A stretch of DNA of 64,000 nucleotides from JAITVB01 sp031553805 (GCA_031553805.1 JAVBLC010000015.1:16366-80365); one strand, 5' to 3'. Shown: positions 25,102 through 35,427, counted from the first letter of the stretch. The notes: generated by a model not told the origin, from the sequence alone. Made by a program: numbers and translations.

Positions 25102-26667
25102 ATGAAAATGACAAATAAAATATTTTTGGTACTGGCAGGCGCCGCGCTGTTGTTCAACAGTTGCACGGAAGACCAGCTCACCGCCCAACCCGAAGGGGGA
25201 ACGGTGATCGACGACCAGTATGACGAAATCAACGGCCTCGACCCCGAAGGGAACATGGCGGCCGTCGTCAACGGGATGTATGCCTGGTTTACCGCTTCGA
25301 ATACGATGAATTTGACTTCGCTCCAACACTCCGACTATGGTTATCCGGCGTTCACCCTTGCTTCCGAACTCTGGGGACAGGATATGACGCAATATTCGCA
25401 GGGTTATAACTGGAACTGGGGCGATTTGGCTTACACCAACCGCGGATACAACCAGCAGGATATGTTCTTCCACTGGAATTTCTTCTACCAGATGGTCGAT
25501 AAGGCCAACGAGGCGTTACGCAAGATCGATCCCGCGCTCGAGGGGGCTGAAGCCTACCAGGGCGCTGCCAAGGCGATCCGTGCGTTTGCCTACTTCAACC
25601 TGGTCCAGCTTTACCAGCATACCTACAAGGGCCATGAAACGGCGGCCGGTGTGCCGATCATCCTGGAGAACACCACTGCGATTGAGGCAGGGAACAATCC
25701 CCGCGCTTCGGTACAGCAGGTTTACGATCTGATTGTGGCCGATCTGAAAGATGCCGTCGCCAAATTGGAAGGTTACAACCGCGTGGGCAAACACGAGGTC
25801 GACCAACAGGTGGCCAAGGGCATCCTGGCCCGCGTTTACCTGACGACGGAAAACTGGAGCGAAGCTGCCAAACTGGCGCGGGAAGCCCACCAGGGCTATT
25901 ACCCGATGGACGCAGCCACCTACAACAACGAGATTACCGGATTTAACGAGATCCGCAACACCGCCTGGATGTGGGGGATCGACGTAACCGAGACGAACGA
26001 TGTGGTCTTGACGGGGATCTGTAACTATCCTTCGTTCCTTTGCTCGACCGCGGACGGTTACGTGTTAGCCGGCAATATGTTCAAGTGCATTTCGTCCTAC
26101 CTGTACAACCAGATTCCGGACACCGACTTTCGCAAGAACGCGTTCAATGGGCCCGACTGGGCAGATGCCGGCGGATATACAAAGATTCTTTCTCCGTATG
26201 CCAACTTGAAGTTCAGGCCTTATCAGGGGACGTTCCTCACCTCGACCAACGCCAATGACTTCCCGTTGATGCGCGTCGAGGAGATGTACCTGATCGAAGC
26301 CGAAGCCACGGCTATGGGCGGCAATCCGGCCCAGGGAAAAACCCTGCTTGAGGAGTTTGTAAAGACCTATCGCAACCCGGCTTACACCACCACCGCTACG
26401 ACGGCCCAAGAGGTGCAGGACGCCGTGTGGCTTCAACGCCGCATCGAACTGTGGGGCGAAGGCTTTGCCTGGTTCGACCTCAAGCGCCTGAAGAAACCGT
26501 CGATCCGCCAGTTCCCCGGCACCAATTTCGACGGGACGATCAAGTATGACCTGCCGGCCGAGCACGGGCTTTTCCTGCTGCGTATTCCGCTTGCCGAAAT
26601 CAACGTCAACCAGGGAATCCCCGAAAACGCCAACAATCCGATCGCCACTCCGCCGCCGATTCCATAA
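25102..26667 (+). CDS. SusD/RagB family substrate-binding lipoprotein
   Basis: A 521-residue surface lipoprotein that caps the SusC transporter and binds substrate. Lipobox LLFNSC (Cys22). The TPR-like part shows the family patterns YQMVDKANEALRKIDPALE and AKAIRAFAYFNLVQLYQ, and the C-terminal domain has VEEMYLIEAEA and RRIELWGEGFAWFDLKRL. The second gene of a SusCD pair, it ends at a terminator shared with the opposing pair. Confidence 0.96.
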   Translation: MKMTNKIFLVLAGAALLFNSCTEDQLTAQPEGGTVIDDQYDEINGLDPEGNMAAVVNGMYAWFTASNTMNLTSLQHSDYGYPAFTLASELWGQDMTQYSQGYNWNWGDLAYTNRGYNQQDMFFHWNFFYQMVDKANEALRKIDPALEGAEAYQGAAKAIRAFAYFNLVQLYQHTYKGHETAAGVPIILENTTAIEAGNNPRASVQQVYDLIVADLKDAVAKLEGYNRVGKHEVDQQVAKGILARVYLTTENWSEAAKLAREAHQGYYPMDAATYNNEITGFNEIRNTAWMWGIDVTETNDVVLTGICNYPSFLCSTADGYVLAGNMFKCISSYLYNQIPDTDFRKNAFNGPDWADAGGYTKILSPYANLKFRPYQGTFLTSTNANDFPLMRVEEMYLIEAEATAMGGNPAQGKTLLEEFVKTYRNPAYTTTATTAQEVQDAVWLQRRIELWGEGFAWFDLKRLKKPSIRQFPGTNFDGTIKYDLPAEHGLFLLRIPLAEINVNQGIPENANNPIATPPPIP

Positions 26668-26681
26668 TGTCGTGCCATAAT

Positions 26682-26725
26682 GAAAAAAGAACGGCTGCCC
26701 CTCATAGGGCAGCCGTTCTTTTTTC
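26682..26725. terminator. Bidirectional terminator between the SusCD pairs
   Basis: AAAAGAACGGCTGCCC with GGGCAGCCGTTCTTTT around a six-base loop, with A and T runs on either side; serves both converging operons. Confidence 0.92.
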
Positions 26726-26736
26726 ATCGGTAACGA

Positions 26737-28215
26737 TTAATAACCGGGGTTCTGTTCTCCCTTAATATTCGGGTTGGAATCCATTTCGGTCGACGGGATC
26801 GCAAGAATAGTCCGAAAATAGGTATTCGTAAACGATTCCGATTCTGTCACCAACGGAAGGTGCCAGCCACCGGTGCGGGTGATGGTTTTGTTGCAACGCA
26901 TCGCGTCGAAGAAACGGTGTCCTTCGCCGACCAACTCCTTGCGGCGTTCGGTCAGGATGCGGTCCAGGCTCACATTGGCCGCGGTGACAGCCGTAGCCGC
27001 CGGGTTAGCACGCAGGGCGATAGCGTTCACGAATTCGGCAGCCTTGGCATTGTCCGGCGATGACTTGCGCAGAGCAGCTTCCGAAGCGATCAGGTAGGTT
27101 TCCGACAAGCGCAGGATCGGCAGGTTGTTCACGCGCATATCACGCGGCGTGTTGTCCAAACGGCCGGGATATTTGTCGATGAACACCGGTTGTCCCCAGA
27201 AAGCGTCGCCCGCGAAAGCTGCCAGGGTCGGCTTGTGGAACATCTTCAGGCGCACGTCGTCCGGATCAGCACCGAGCAGATCCACAAAATCCTTGGTCAC
27301 AATGGCGTCGGCGTAGCCGTCCTCACTGTAGAGGTAAGGAAGACCTTCGCGGTCGGTGTAGTCGTCAACGCTCTTGTTGATGATTTCGAAGATCACTTCC
27401 GAGGTACCCGCGTTGCTCCAAGCATCAACATACCCTGCATTGGTCCACAGTTTATAGGGGCTGTTCGAGATAACCTCGGTAGCCGTCGTATAAGCGTTGT
27501 CGAAGTCGCCTTTATAGAGGTAAACGCGAGCCAACAGTGCCTTGGCGGCCCATTGGTTGAAATAACCGGTCGACTTGGCAGTCGGCAACAGCGGAATAGC
27601 AGTGGTCAGGTCCTTGATCACCTGGGCATACACCTCTTCCACCGTGTTGCGCGAGGGCATATAACTGCTCGGATACATGTGGTCCATGATAGGCACCCCG
27701 TAAGACGCCGGAGCGCCGCTCATCGTGTAAGGTTTGCCGTAAACGCGCACCAGGTCGAAGTGGGCCAGGGCACGCATCGTAAGCATCTGTCCTTTTACAT
27801 CGTTGATCTCTGCCGGCGAGGCATCTTCCGTTTTTTTCGGATCTTCAAGGGCGCGGAGCACATCGTTGGCGCGGAAGATTACCGTATACGGGCGGGCCCA
27901 CATATCGGGCACGTTCAGCGCGGTGTAGTTCATCTCATAGCAACCCGAGGTACGCATCCCGGTCGTGCGGGCCTGCATGTCGTCGCCACGCACATCGCCG
28001 TAGTAGATCATACGGGCGCCGTAGTAAGTAATATTGCCGGAATTACCTTGCAAGCCGTCATAAGCACCTGTCATGGCGGTCTGGATGTCGTCAAAGTTCA
28101 GAATGGCGACAGGCGACCCGATGGCATCCGTGGGAACGGTGTCGAGCCAGCTGTCCGAGCACGAAGCGGCGAATAACGCCACGAGTGCTACAGTAACTAT
28201 TTTTATCTTTTTCAT
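26737..28215 (-). CDS. SusD/RagB family substrate-binding lipoprotein
   Basis: A 492-residue SusD-type lipoprotein (lipobox FAASC, Cys19). N-terminal TPR-like helices contain MTGAYDGLQGNS and MLTMRALAHFDLVRVYGKPY; the C-terminus has LRLSETYLIASEAAL and LTERRKELVGEGHRFFDAMR. It follows SusC2 by 38 bases and presumably forms the lid of that transporter. It is clearly diverged from the other SusD in the window, so the two pairs should differ in substrate. Confidence 0.96.
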   Translation of the reverse strand: MKKIKIVTVALVALFAASCSDSWLDTVPTDAIGSPVAILNFDDIQTAMTGAYDGLQGNSGNITYYGARMIYYGDVRGDDMQARTTGMRTSGCYEMNYTALNVPDMWARPYTVIFRANDVLRALEDPKKTEDASPAEINDVKGQMLTMRALAHFDLVRVYGKPYTMSGAPASYGVPIMDHMYPSSYMPSRNTVEEVYAQVIKDLTTAIPLLPTAKSTGYFNQWAAKALLARVYLYKGDFDNAYTTATEVISNSPYKLWTNAGYVDAWSNAGTSEVIFEIINKSVDDYTDREGLPYLYSEDGYADAIVTKDFVDLLGADPDDVRLKMFHKPTLAAFAGDAFWGQPVFIDKYPGRLDNTPRDMRVNNLPILRLSETYLIASEAALRKSSPDNAKAAEFVNAIALRANPAATAVTAANVSLDRILTERRKELVGEGHRFFDAMRCNKTITRTGGWHLPLVTESESFTNTYFRTILAIPSTEMDSNPNIKGEQNPGY

Positions 28216-28253
28216 ATTATCCTTCTTATTTTAAGAATCCTGTGGGATATCAA

Positions 28254-31200
28254 TTAAAAACTGACTTCGACACCAAAAGTGATCGTGCGGATGGCCGGAG
28301 TCTGATAGGTCACCAAACCGTCAATCGGAGCTTCCGGGTCTACATACAGATCTTTGCTCTTGATCGTAAAGAGGTTGCTTGCAGCAGCATAGATGCGTGC
28401 GCGCTCGAGAGTGACTTTTCTCGTCCATTCCTGGGGCAGCGTAAAGCCCAGGGTGGCGCTCTTCAGACGCAGGTGGTCGCTCGAGATCATCCAGCGGGTC
28501 GAGGGCTGAACAACCGAACCGTAAACGATACGGGGAAGCTCGGCGATGTCGCCTTCTTTTTTCCAGGTCTTGTCCAAGTCGTAGAACGACGGAACGTTGA
28601 ACGCCGGATTGATCCCCCCGTTGGACTGCAGCCAGGTGGCGCGGTCGAGGATATGGCCACCCAGGGTGTAGGTGAAGGTCAGGTTCAGGTCGAACCATTT
28701 CCAGGTCAGGTCGCTGGTGAAGCCCCCTGCCAGTTTCGGGTTATAGGAACCGGCCAGGATTCGGTTGGCCTTGGTGACATCGGTAGTCGCTTCGCGACCC
28801 GAGCCTTCCTTGTTGATATACCACGATTCTTTACCCGTTTTGGGGTCCACACCGGCATATTCATAGAGGTAGTACGAAAAGTAGGGGTTGCCGATGCGGT
28901 AGATCAGCACGCCGTCGATCTTTTCGGTCTGTCCTTCATAGCTGAGGCCGGTCAATTTGTTCTTGTTGTGCGTGAACGTGAAGCCGGTTATCCAGCGCAG
29001 ATTCGGATGCTGAACGTTCGTCGTGCGAATCTCGATTTCATACCCGCGGTTGTTCATCGAGGCCACGTTGCTCAGCTGGCTGGTGAAGCCCGAGGTGCGC
29101 GAAAGGTCTTGGTTGTAGAGCAGGTCTTTCGTATCACGGTTATACCAGTCGAAAGTCAGCGCGATGCGGTTCCACAGGCTGACTTCAAGCCCGATGTCGG
29201 TCGAGTAGTTCTTTTCCCACGAGAGCGATTCGTTTTCGATATTTTCCATCGCCATCCCCGAAATACCGTCATACTTGTAGCCCAGGCCGTACAACCCCAT
29301 ATAGGGATAGTTGTCGGTAGGCAGGGTTCCGTTCACCCCGTAGGAAGCGCGCAGCTTACCGTCAGTGAGAATGTGGCGGAACGGTTCCATGAACGATTCT
29401 TCGGTGAAACGCCATGAGCCCGACACCGACCAGAAGTTCCCCCAACGACCGCTGGGCGCCAGGCGGGAAGTACCGTCACGACGGAAACTACCGCCGAGGT
29501 AATAGAGGTTGTTATAGTTGTAGTTCACGCGGCTCACATAGGAGATCATACGATTCTGGTCGGTAGCTCCCTGGGCCGACGTCGTACCGGCGTTGGAAAG
29601 TTCGAACAGTTTGAAGGTACTGAAGTTTGAACCTCTGGCATACGTCCAACGTTCGTCGTTGGCTTCCGTTTCATACGAAACCAACGCATTGAGGTTGTGC
29701 ACGTCATTAAACGTCTTCGAATACGAAAGCATCGACTGCGAAATCAGGCGGGTGCGGGTCGTTTCGTAGATCTGGTAGTTACCGATCGCGGTCAGACCGT
29801 CGCTCGAGCGCGGGTCCCACCAAACGCGTTCCTGCGAGAAGGAGTAGTCATAGCTCAGCGTTTCTTTCAGGCTCAGGCCCGGGATAAATTCATAACCGGC
29901 CGTGATCGAGTTCAGCGAACGGGTGATGTTGCTGTGGTCCCAGTTGATCGAGGCGGTGTAGAGCGGATTAGCGAGCGGGCGGTTCAGCGCGCGGAAACCT
30001 TGTGTGGTATTCCATGTGCCGTCTGCGTTATACGGAAAGTCCGACGGCGAAGTGGTCATCGAGATCGCCATGATCGGGCTCGAGTACGACGTACCTTCGC
30101 TGTTCACGTCCTGGTTTACCTGGGTGAACAGCGAGCTGCCCAGGAAGGTGAAATTCTTGGCCTTGTGGGTCACATTCAGGTTACCGGTATAGCGTTCGTA
30201 TCCCTGCTGGAGGGTGATCCCTTCGTTCTTGCCGTAGGAGAGCGAACCATACACCTGGGTGCTCTGGTTACCACCCTGAACGGCAAAACGGTAGTTCTGG
30301 AACGACCCTTGCTTGATCAGGGCTTTGCGCCAATCGGTCCAACCGGTCGCCGGTTGACTGGCATAGGTATTGGCCCACGTCGTTGCCGAAGCGGTTGCGG
30401 CAGCATCCGTGTCACCGGCGTCGAGGCGCTGGTTGTAACGGGCCAGGTAGATAAAGTCGCGGCGATCCTGACCGCCTTTCATCGGGCGATAGTTGATAGC
30501 CATATCCGAAACCCCGGCATCGGCGCTAAACGTAAACAGAGTTTTGCCTGCCGAACCTTTCTTGGTCGTGATCACGATCACCCCGTTGGCGGCACGCGAA
30601 CCGTAGAGCGAAGCCGAAGCGGCGTCCTTGATCACGGTCATCGATTCGATGTCGGCGACGTTGATCGTCGACAACAGGCTGTTCCCTGCTGCAGAATAAG
30701 TGAACCCACCGGCGTTGGCGTTACCCGCCAACATCGGCACACCGTCGATCACGAACAGCGGCTGGTTCGAAGCGTTGATCGAACCCATCCCGCGGATACG
30801 GATCGATTCAACGGCTCCCGGCTGACCCGAGGTCGAAGTCACCTGCACCCCGGCAGCTGCACCGGCCAGTTTGGCCCCCACCGACATCGTCGGCACTTCG
30901 GCCAACTTACCCATGCTCACCGTAGTTGCCGACCCGGTAAAGTCAGGCCGTTTCTGGGTGCCGTAACCAGTCACCACGACGTCTTCGATCATCTTGGCGT
31001 CTTCAAGCAGCCGGATGTTCATCGTCGATGCTACGGCAACATCTACCGGCTGATAGCCGATAAAGCTGACCGAAAGGGTCTTCGTCCCGGCAGGTACGTC
31101 GAGAACGAATCTCCCGTCCGGGTCGGTGGCCACGCCGATGGGCGTACCCCTTACCGTTACGCTGGCGCCCGCAACGGGCACGCCACTTTCATCGACAACG

Positions 31201-31283
31201 GTACCCACCACGCGGGTCTGTTGTGCGACTGCCAACCCCATACTTATAAAAAGCAAGGCTAACAATAGTGTAAATTTTTTCAT
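28254..31283 (-). CDS. SusC/RagA family TonB-dependent outer-membrane transporter
   Basis: A 1009-residue SusC-type transporter: signal peptide ending near AVAQ, regulatory beta-sandwich about 23-90 (GTVVDESGVPVAGASVTVRG), plug (IRIRGMGSINASNQPLFVIDG, SASLYGSRAANGVIVITTKKG) and barrel ending EVSF. The first residues (MKKFTL) and the bases just before the ATG (TTTACTAACTACAAAAAA) are nearly the same as in the other SusC operon, indicating shared control or common descent of the promoter region. It is first in the susC-susD pair. Confidence 0.96.
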   Translation of the reverse strand: MKKFTLLLALLFISMGLAVAQQTRVVGTVVDESGVPVAGASVTVRGTPIGVATDPDGRFVLDVPAGTKTLSVSFIGYQPVDVAVASTMNIRLLEDAKMIEDVVVTGYGTQKRPDFTGSATTVSMGKLAEVPTMSVGAKLAGAAAGVQVTSTSGQPGAVESIRIRGMGSINASNQPLFVIDGVPMLAGNANAGGFTYSAAGNSLLSTINVADIESMTVIKDAASASLYGSRAANGVIVITTKKGSAGKTLFTFSADAGVSDMAINYRPMKGGQDRRDFIYLARYNQRLDAGDTDAAATASATTWANTYASQPATGWTDWRKALIKQGSFQNYRFAVQGGNQSTQVYGSLSYGKNEGITLQQGYERYTGNLNVTHKAKNFTFLGSSLFTQVNQDVNSEGTSYSSPIMAISMTTSPSDFPYNADGTWNTTQGFRALNRPLANPLYTASINWDHSNITRSLNSITAGYEFIPGLSLKETLSYDYSFSQERVWWDPRSSDGLTAIGNYQIYETTRTRLISQSMLSYSKTFNDVHNLNALVSYETEANDERWTYARGSNFSTFKLFELSNAGTTSAQGATDQNRMISYVSRVNYNYNNLYYLGGSFRRDGTSRLAPSGRWGNFWSVSGSWRFTEESFMEPFRHILTDGKLRASYGVNGTLPTDNYPYMGLYGLGYKYDGISGMAMENIENESLSWEKNYSTDIGLEVSLWNRIALTFDWYNRDTKDLLYNQDLSRTSGFTSQLSNVASMNNRGYEIEIRTTNVQHPNLRWITGFTFTHNKNKLTGLSYEGQTEKIDGVLIYRIGNPYFSYYLYEYAGVDPKTGKESWYINKEGSGREATTDVTKANRILAGSYNPKLAGGFTSDLTWKWFDLNLTFTYTLGGHILDRATWLQSNGGINPAFNVPSFYDLDKTWKKEGDIAELPRIVYGSVVQPSTRWMISSDHLRLKSATLGFTLPQEWTRKVTLERARIYAAASNLFTIKSKDLYVDPEAPIDGLVTYQTPAIRTITFGVEVSF

Positions 31284-31459
31284 ACGCGTTTTTTTGTAGT
31301 TAGTAAAATAGTCTTTCGTAGTAGTTATTTTTATTATTCAAAGCCCAAAAACGACGCCCTGTTGGCAAAAAAAATCTGCATTAGGCCGTTCTTAAAAAAA
31401 CATTTTTTCACAAAAACGTCCGATTTCAGACGATCTTTAAAACTGTTTTTTGCCGCATA

Positions 31460-31476
31460 ACATAATGTAGATTATA
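31460..31476 (-). promoter_or_regulatory. 17-bp operator-like motif upstream of susC2
   Basis: Minus-strand TATAATCTACATTATGT, identical to the two copies upstream of the other SusC gene, 177 bases before the start codon. Confidence 0.7.
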
Positions 31477-31947
31477 CGGCAATTCGCCTTCTTTTTTGCA
31501 AGGAATAACCCACAAAGTCGGGCGGTTTTGTTATTTCAGCATCTCACGCCGCTGTTTTGTCGAAAAAAAAACAGCCCCAAGCAGCATCTGAACCAACTCT
31601 GATTAACAAAGATACGATTTTTTTAGAATTTATTACTTTCCGGCATACTAAATAAAAATCCGGTACGTTGCATCAGTTTACAGTTTCGTTTCAGGGAGAA
31701 ACCAATTATTTCGATATTCAACCATTTTTTAGATTCTAAATTACAATCGTTAATATTCTTAATCTTTTTTAATTTCTGTTTTTTTTATCACAAATGAATG
31801 ATTTTCTTGCATTACCCGTTCATTTTGTGCAAAAAAACGCCCCTGAGAACGCCTCATTTTGTCCCGATCGACGATCCGGCATGAACGTAACCCGCGGAAG
31901 ATGCGGCCGGCGACGGAGCTGCATGGCATAAAATCCAAAAAAATCCC

Positions 31948-31955
31948 TAACTTTG
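31948..31955 (+). promoter_or_regulatory. -7 box for the 32.0-37.9 kb operon
   Basis: TAACTTTG matches TAnnTTTG, 51 bases before the ATG at 32006 and inside a longer open frame. It argues that translation starts at 32006. No -33 seen. Confidence 0.5.
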
Positions 31956-32005
31956 TCGGTCAGGCGCGGGCGCGAAACACTCACGCCACGTCCATAAAAT
32001 TCCGG

Positions 32006-34237
32006 ATGAAGAATAACACCCTGAGATACATCTTCTTGATCGCAGCCACGCTCTTTTTCTGCAGCGGGCTTTTCTGGCGTTGCGCCAACATCTCGCCCAC
32101 CGGGCCGCAGGGGGGGCCTAAGGACTCGATCCCGCCCAGGATGGTGCGTGCCACGCCCCGGCCGGGAACGACTAACTTCAAAGCCGGCTCGGTATTCATC
32201 GAATTCGACGAATACGTCCAGCTCAAAGACCAGCAAAACGAGTTTTTCACTTCACCGTTTTTGCCCAAGAAGCCGACGTTGAGCATCAAGAAAAAAGGGG
32301 TGCTGGTCGAAATCACCTCGCCCCTCGACACGAACACGACCTACGTCCTCAACTTCGGGAAAAGCATCGCCGACCACCACGAAGGGAATCCGGCGACGGG
32401 CTTTACCTATACGTTCTCGACCGGACCGACGCTCGACTCGATGCTGATGTCGGGGACGGTGGCTGATGCCAAGACGGCCGACACGGTCAAAAACGCCTTC
32501 CTCTTCTTCTTCGACGCGCGCCAACTGGCCAGGGGCGACGGCTATGACTCGACGATTTTCAAGTCGCGGGCGGCGGCCGTGGGCAGGACGATGCCCAACG
32601 GCACCTTCGTGCACGAAAACCTCAAGCCGATCGACTACCGTGTCTACGCGATGATCGATAACAACAACAACGAAACCTACGACCCGGGCGTGGACCGGGT
32701 CGGTTTCCTCGACAGCGTGTATAATCCGTCGCGGATGCCCTCGTTCCGGATGTGGTACGACTCGACGCTGATGTACACGGTAGCCGAACCCCAGATTTAC
32801 CTGAAAACCTTTACCGAAAGGGCTTTCCGGCGCAACTCGCTCGCCGACCACAAACGGCCCGGGGCCCAACAACTAATGTTGAACTTCACGGCCGAATATC
32901 CGGTGATCAAAACCCTGCACCTCAACGGAATCGACTCCTCGGCGCTGATCCGCGAATACGTCAAGCCGACACACGACTCGATCTTCTACTGGATCAACCT
33001 GCCCAAGGAGTCGTTGCCCGATACGATCACCGGCCAGATCACCTACCTGGCGCACGACAGCCTGGGCGTGCTCTCTCCGCGCACCCAGGAGCTGAAATTC
33101 ATCTACACCCCGACCAAAGAAGAGACCAAGGCCCGCGCCAGCCAGGCGCAAGCCGCCCGTCCGCCCCGCCAGGGGAGCTGCCGTTTCTGGCCCTGGAATT
33201 GGGGGAAAGGCAAAAGATCGGCAACCGAAACAACGGAAACTCCGGGCGTTGCAGACAGCCTCGCCACACCCCTGCCGATGGCCGATTCGACAGCCGCGAC
33301 CATATTGGCGGCCGATACGGTGGCGACCGCAGGCCCTGTGTCCCTCGGCGCCGCGGCAGACACAACCGGTACGGCCCCGCCGGAGAAACTCACGGTGAAT
33401 ATCAATGCGGGAGCGCCGATGATGCCTTACGACAAGGTAAACATCTCATTCGATCTGCCACTGGCGGAAACCAACCTGTCGGGCATTACCCTGACCCGTA
33501 CCGACGCCCGCAACACGAAATACACGGCCCCGTTTACCATCGAGCGCGACACGATGCAGATCCGCAAGTACGTCCTGGCATCCGACTGGCGGCGGGGTGA
33601 AAAATACACCCTGATGATCCCTGCCGGGGCTTTCCGCGACATCACAGGGCTGGTCAGCGACACCATCCGGCAGGAGTTCACGGTGGCCGAGGCTGACAAA
33701 TACGCCAGCATCACGGTCAACCTGACCGGAGCGCCTCCTGGGTATGGCTATATCATACAAGTTATCAGCGAAAAAGAAAAACGTGTGGTCCGCGAGATGG
33801 TCGACGCCCGCATGGGGAAGAATACGATCGATTTCGTCCCCGCGGGCAACCTACAGGTGCGCGTGACCGAAGACCGCAACGCCAACGGCCGATGGGACAC
33901 GGGCGACATGGTGCTCGGGCGCCAGCCCGAGCGTACCGAATTCTATTTCGACCCGCTGATGATGAAACGAACAATGCTCGCCCGGGTCAACTGGGAGATC
34001 GAGATCAACATCGACGCTTCGACTTTCTTCGAGCCAAAATTGCCCGGACACCCTGAACTGGCGCCGGGCACGCCCGAGTCGGATGAAGAGAGGATCGTCC
34101 GCGAACAACTGGAGAAAGAAGAAGCGGCCGTCGAAACCGAAAACGCCCCCGAAGCCGAACGCATTCTGCAAGAGGAGGCGGAAACCGAACGCATCCTGCA
34201 GGAAGAGGCCCCGCACGAACACAACCACAACGAATAA
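32006..34237 (+). CDS. Ig-like (SbsA-type) domain lipoprotein
   Basis: A 743-residue envelope protein. The frame is open from 31859, but the ATG at 32006 gives a membrane signal (RYIFLIAATLFFCSGLFWRC) with a lipidation Cys followed by ANISPTGPQGGPKDS, a start conserved in this Bacteroidetes family. An N-terminal Ig-like domain (about 40-140: IEFDEYVQL, TSPLDTNTTYVLNFG) is followed by a carbohydrate-regulatory-like domain (YAMIDNNNNETYDPG), a Pro/Ala-rich linker and a second such region (RVTEDRNANGRWDTGD). The C-terminus is a Glu-rich tail. First gene of a six-gene operon. Function unknown; a role in envelope assembly or gliding/secretion accessory processes has been suspected for relatives. 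Confidence 0.85.
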   Translation: MKNNTLRYIFLIAATLFFCSGLFWRCANISPTGPQGGPKDSIPPRMVRATPRPGTTNFKAGSVFIEFDEYVQLKDQQNEFFTSPFLPKKPTLSIKKKGVLVEITSPLDTNTTYVLNFGKSIADHHEGNPATGFTYTFSTGPTLDSMLMSGTVADAKTADTVKNAFLFFFDARQLARGDGYDSTIFKSRAAAVGRTMPNGTFVHENLKPIDYRVYAMIDNNNNETYDPGVDRVGFLDSVYNPSRMPSFRMWYDSTLMYTVAEPQIYLKTFTERAFRRNSLADHKRPGAQQLMLNFTAEYPVIKTLHLNGIDSSALIREYVKPTHDSIFYWINLPKESLPDTITGQITYLAHDSLGVLSPRTQELKFIYTPTKEETKARASQAQAARPPRQGSCRFWPWNWGKGKRSATETTETPGVADSLATPLPMADSTAATILAADTVATAGPVSLGAAADTTGTAPPEKLTVNINAGAPMMPYDKVNISFDLPLAETNLSGITLTRTDARNTKYTAPFTIERDTMQIRKYVLASDWRRGEKYTLMIPAGAFRDITGLVSDTIRQEFTVAEADKYASITVNLTGAPPGYGYIIQVISEKEKRVVREMVDARMGKNTIDFVPAGNLQVRVTEDRNANGRWDTGDMVLGRQPERTEFYFDPLMMKRTMLARVNWEIEINIDASTFFEPKLPGHPELAPGTPESDEERIVREQLEKEEAAVETENAPEAERILQEEAETERILQEEAPHEHNHNE

Positions 34238-34249
34238 CACTTCCCGACG

Positions 34250-35047
34250 ATGAAGATCCTCAACCGCATATTGATCTTGACCGCCGCCTCGGCGCTACTG
34301 GTCACCGCCACACCGGCGGAGGCGCAGCACTACATCGGCGTGCGAGGGGGCGTAGGGGCCGGGACGGCCCGCTTCGAACCGACGCGCGAAACCCGTTTTC
34401 TGGGCAATATGCCCTCGGGCGGGGTTTCCTGGAAATACTACAGCGCAGTACCGGTAGCCGGCGCCATCCAACTCGACGTCGAATACATCGAAAAAGGGTT
34501 CAAGATACTCCCCTGGGCCCATTCCGACACCTCATACCAGACCCGCACCCAGAACATCCAGGTGCCGCTCATCTGGCAACCCCACCTCTACCTGTTTAAC
34601 CGCAACGCCCGCGTCTTCCTGAACCTGGGGGTCTACGCCTCCTATATGCTCTCGGCCGACACGGCCACCGTATCGAAAGCCCGCGGCGTACTCTACCAAG
34701 GCGACTATCCGCTCCAGAAAGTGAAAGACGCCCAATGGGGCTACGGGCTGACGGGTGGGCTGGGTTTCAGCGTGCTGATGGGACGCTGGGATCTGCTGGT
34801 CGAGGCGCGGTATAACTACGGCTACTCCGACCTCTACCGCAACCCCAACAAATATCCCACCAACCCGACACGCTCGCCTATCGACCAGCTCGATGTGACG
34901 GTGGGCCTTTATTACCGCCTCGGCAAGGGGGGCATTATCGAACCGCCGTTGCGGAAAAAACCGAAGAATTTAGACTCGGACTTCAACAGTCCGGCGCCCG
35001 CTTCGGCCCCGGCTTCCAAACCGACGCTCACCCCCTCCCGGCCATAA
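34250..35047 (+). CDS. PorT-like outer-membrane beta-barrel protein
   Basis: A 265-residue protein with a signal peptide (LVTATPAEAQ) and about eight amphipathic strands (HYIGVRGGVGAGTARF, WDLLVEARYNYGYSDLY, LDVTVGLYYRLG), fitting the PorT-type barrel family. After the barrel a Pro/Ala-rich tail of about 35 residues extends, unusual for a barrel end. It starts 12 bases after the Ig-like lipoprotein, and the pair probably acts together at the outer membrane. Confidence 0.8.
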   Translation: MKILNRILILTAASALLVTATPAEAQHYIGVRGGVGAGTARFEPTRETRFLGNMPSGGVSWKYYSAVPVAGAIQLDVEYIEKGFKILPWAHSDTSYQTRTQNIQVPLIWQPHLYLFNRNARVFLNLGVYASYMLSADTATVSKARGVLYQGDYPLQKVKDAQWGYGLTGGLGFSVLMGRWDLLVEARYNYGYSDLYRNPNKYPTNPTRSPIDQLDVTVGLYYRLGKGGIIEPPLRKKPKNLDSDFNSPAPASAPASKPTLTPSRP

Positions 35048-35059
35048 TCCCGAAAAACG

Positions 35060-35395
35060 ATGGAAAGCACAAGACAACAAAAAGTAGCCCGCCAGATACA
35101 AAAAGACATCAGCGACATCTTCATGAAAGAAGCCGCCGGCCTGGTGCGCGGGGCGATGGTGTCGGTGACGGTGGTGCGGATGAGCCCCGACCTGGCGCTG
35201 GCCAAGGTCTACCTGAGCGTGTTCCCCTTTGACAAAAGCGAGGAAAAACTGAAAACGCTCAACGACAACCTGCCGCAAATCCGCCGGGCGCTGGGCAACC
35301 GCACCCACCTCCAGCTGCGGATCACCCCCGAGATCGCCTTTTATATCGACGACTCGCTCGAATACATCGCCCACATCGACGACCTGTTGAAATAA
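35060..35395 (+). CDS. rbfA: 30S ribosome-binding factor A
   Basis: A 111-residue KH-like protein that helps mature the 16S rRNA 5' end and aids cold adaptation. It shows the family N-terminus TRQQKVARQIQKDISDIF, the central strand LALAKVYLSVFP and the ending LRITPEIAFYIDDSLE. It starts 12 bases after the barrel gene and precedes the permease gene by 32 bases. Confidence 0.95.
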   Translation: MESTRQQKVARQIQKDISDIFMKEAAGLVRGAMVSVTVVRMSPDLALAKVYLSVFPFDKSEEKLKTLNDNLPQIRRALGNRTHLQLRITPEIAFYIDDSLEYIAHIDDLLK

Positions 35396-35427
35396 ACTCC
35401 GCCCTGGCGGAAAAATCTCCCCGTGCG

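Larger units (their letters stand above)
31284..32005. other. Intergenic region between susC2 and the Ig-like lipoprotein gene
   Basis: About 720 bases with no coding frame of merit. It holds the 17-bp operator-like motif (31460-31476), AT-rich stretches and, near its right end, a -7 box for the plus-strand operon (31948-31955). Confidence 0.7.
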
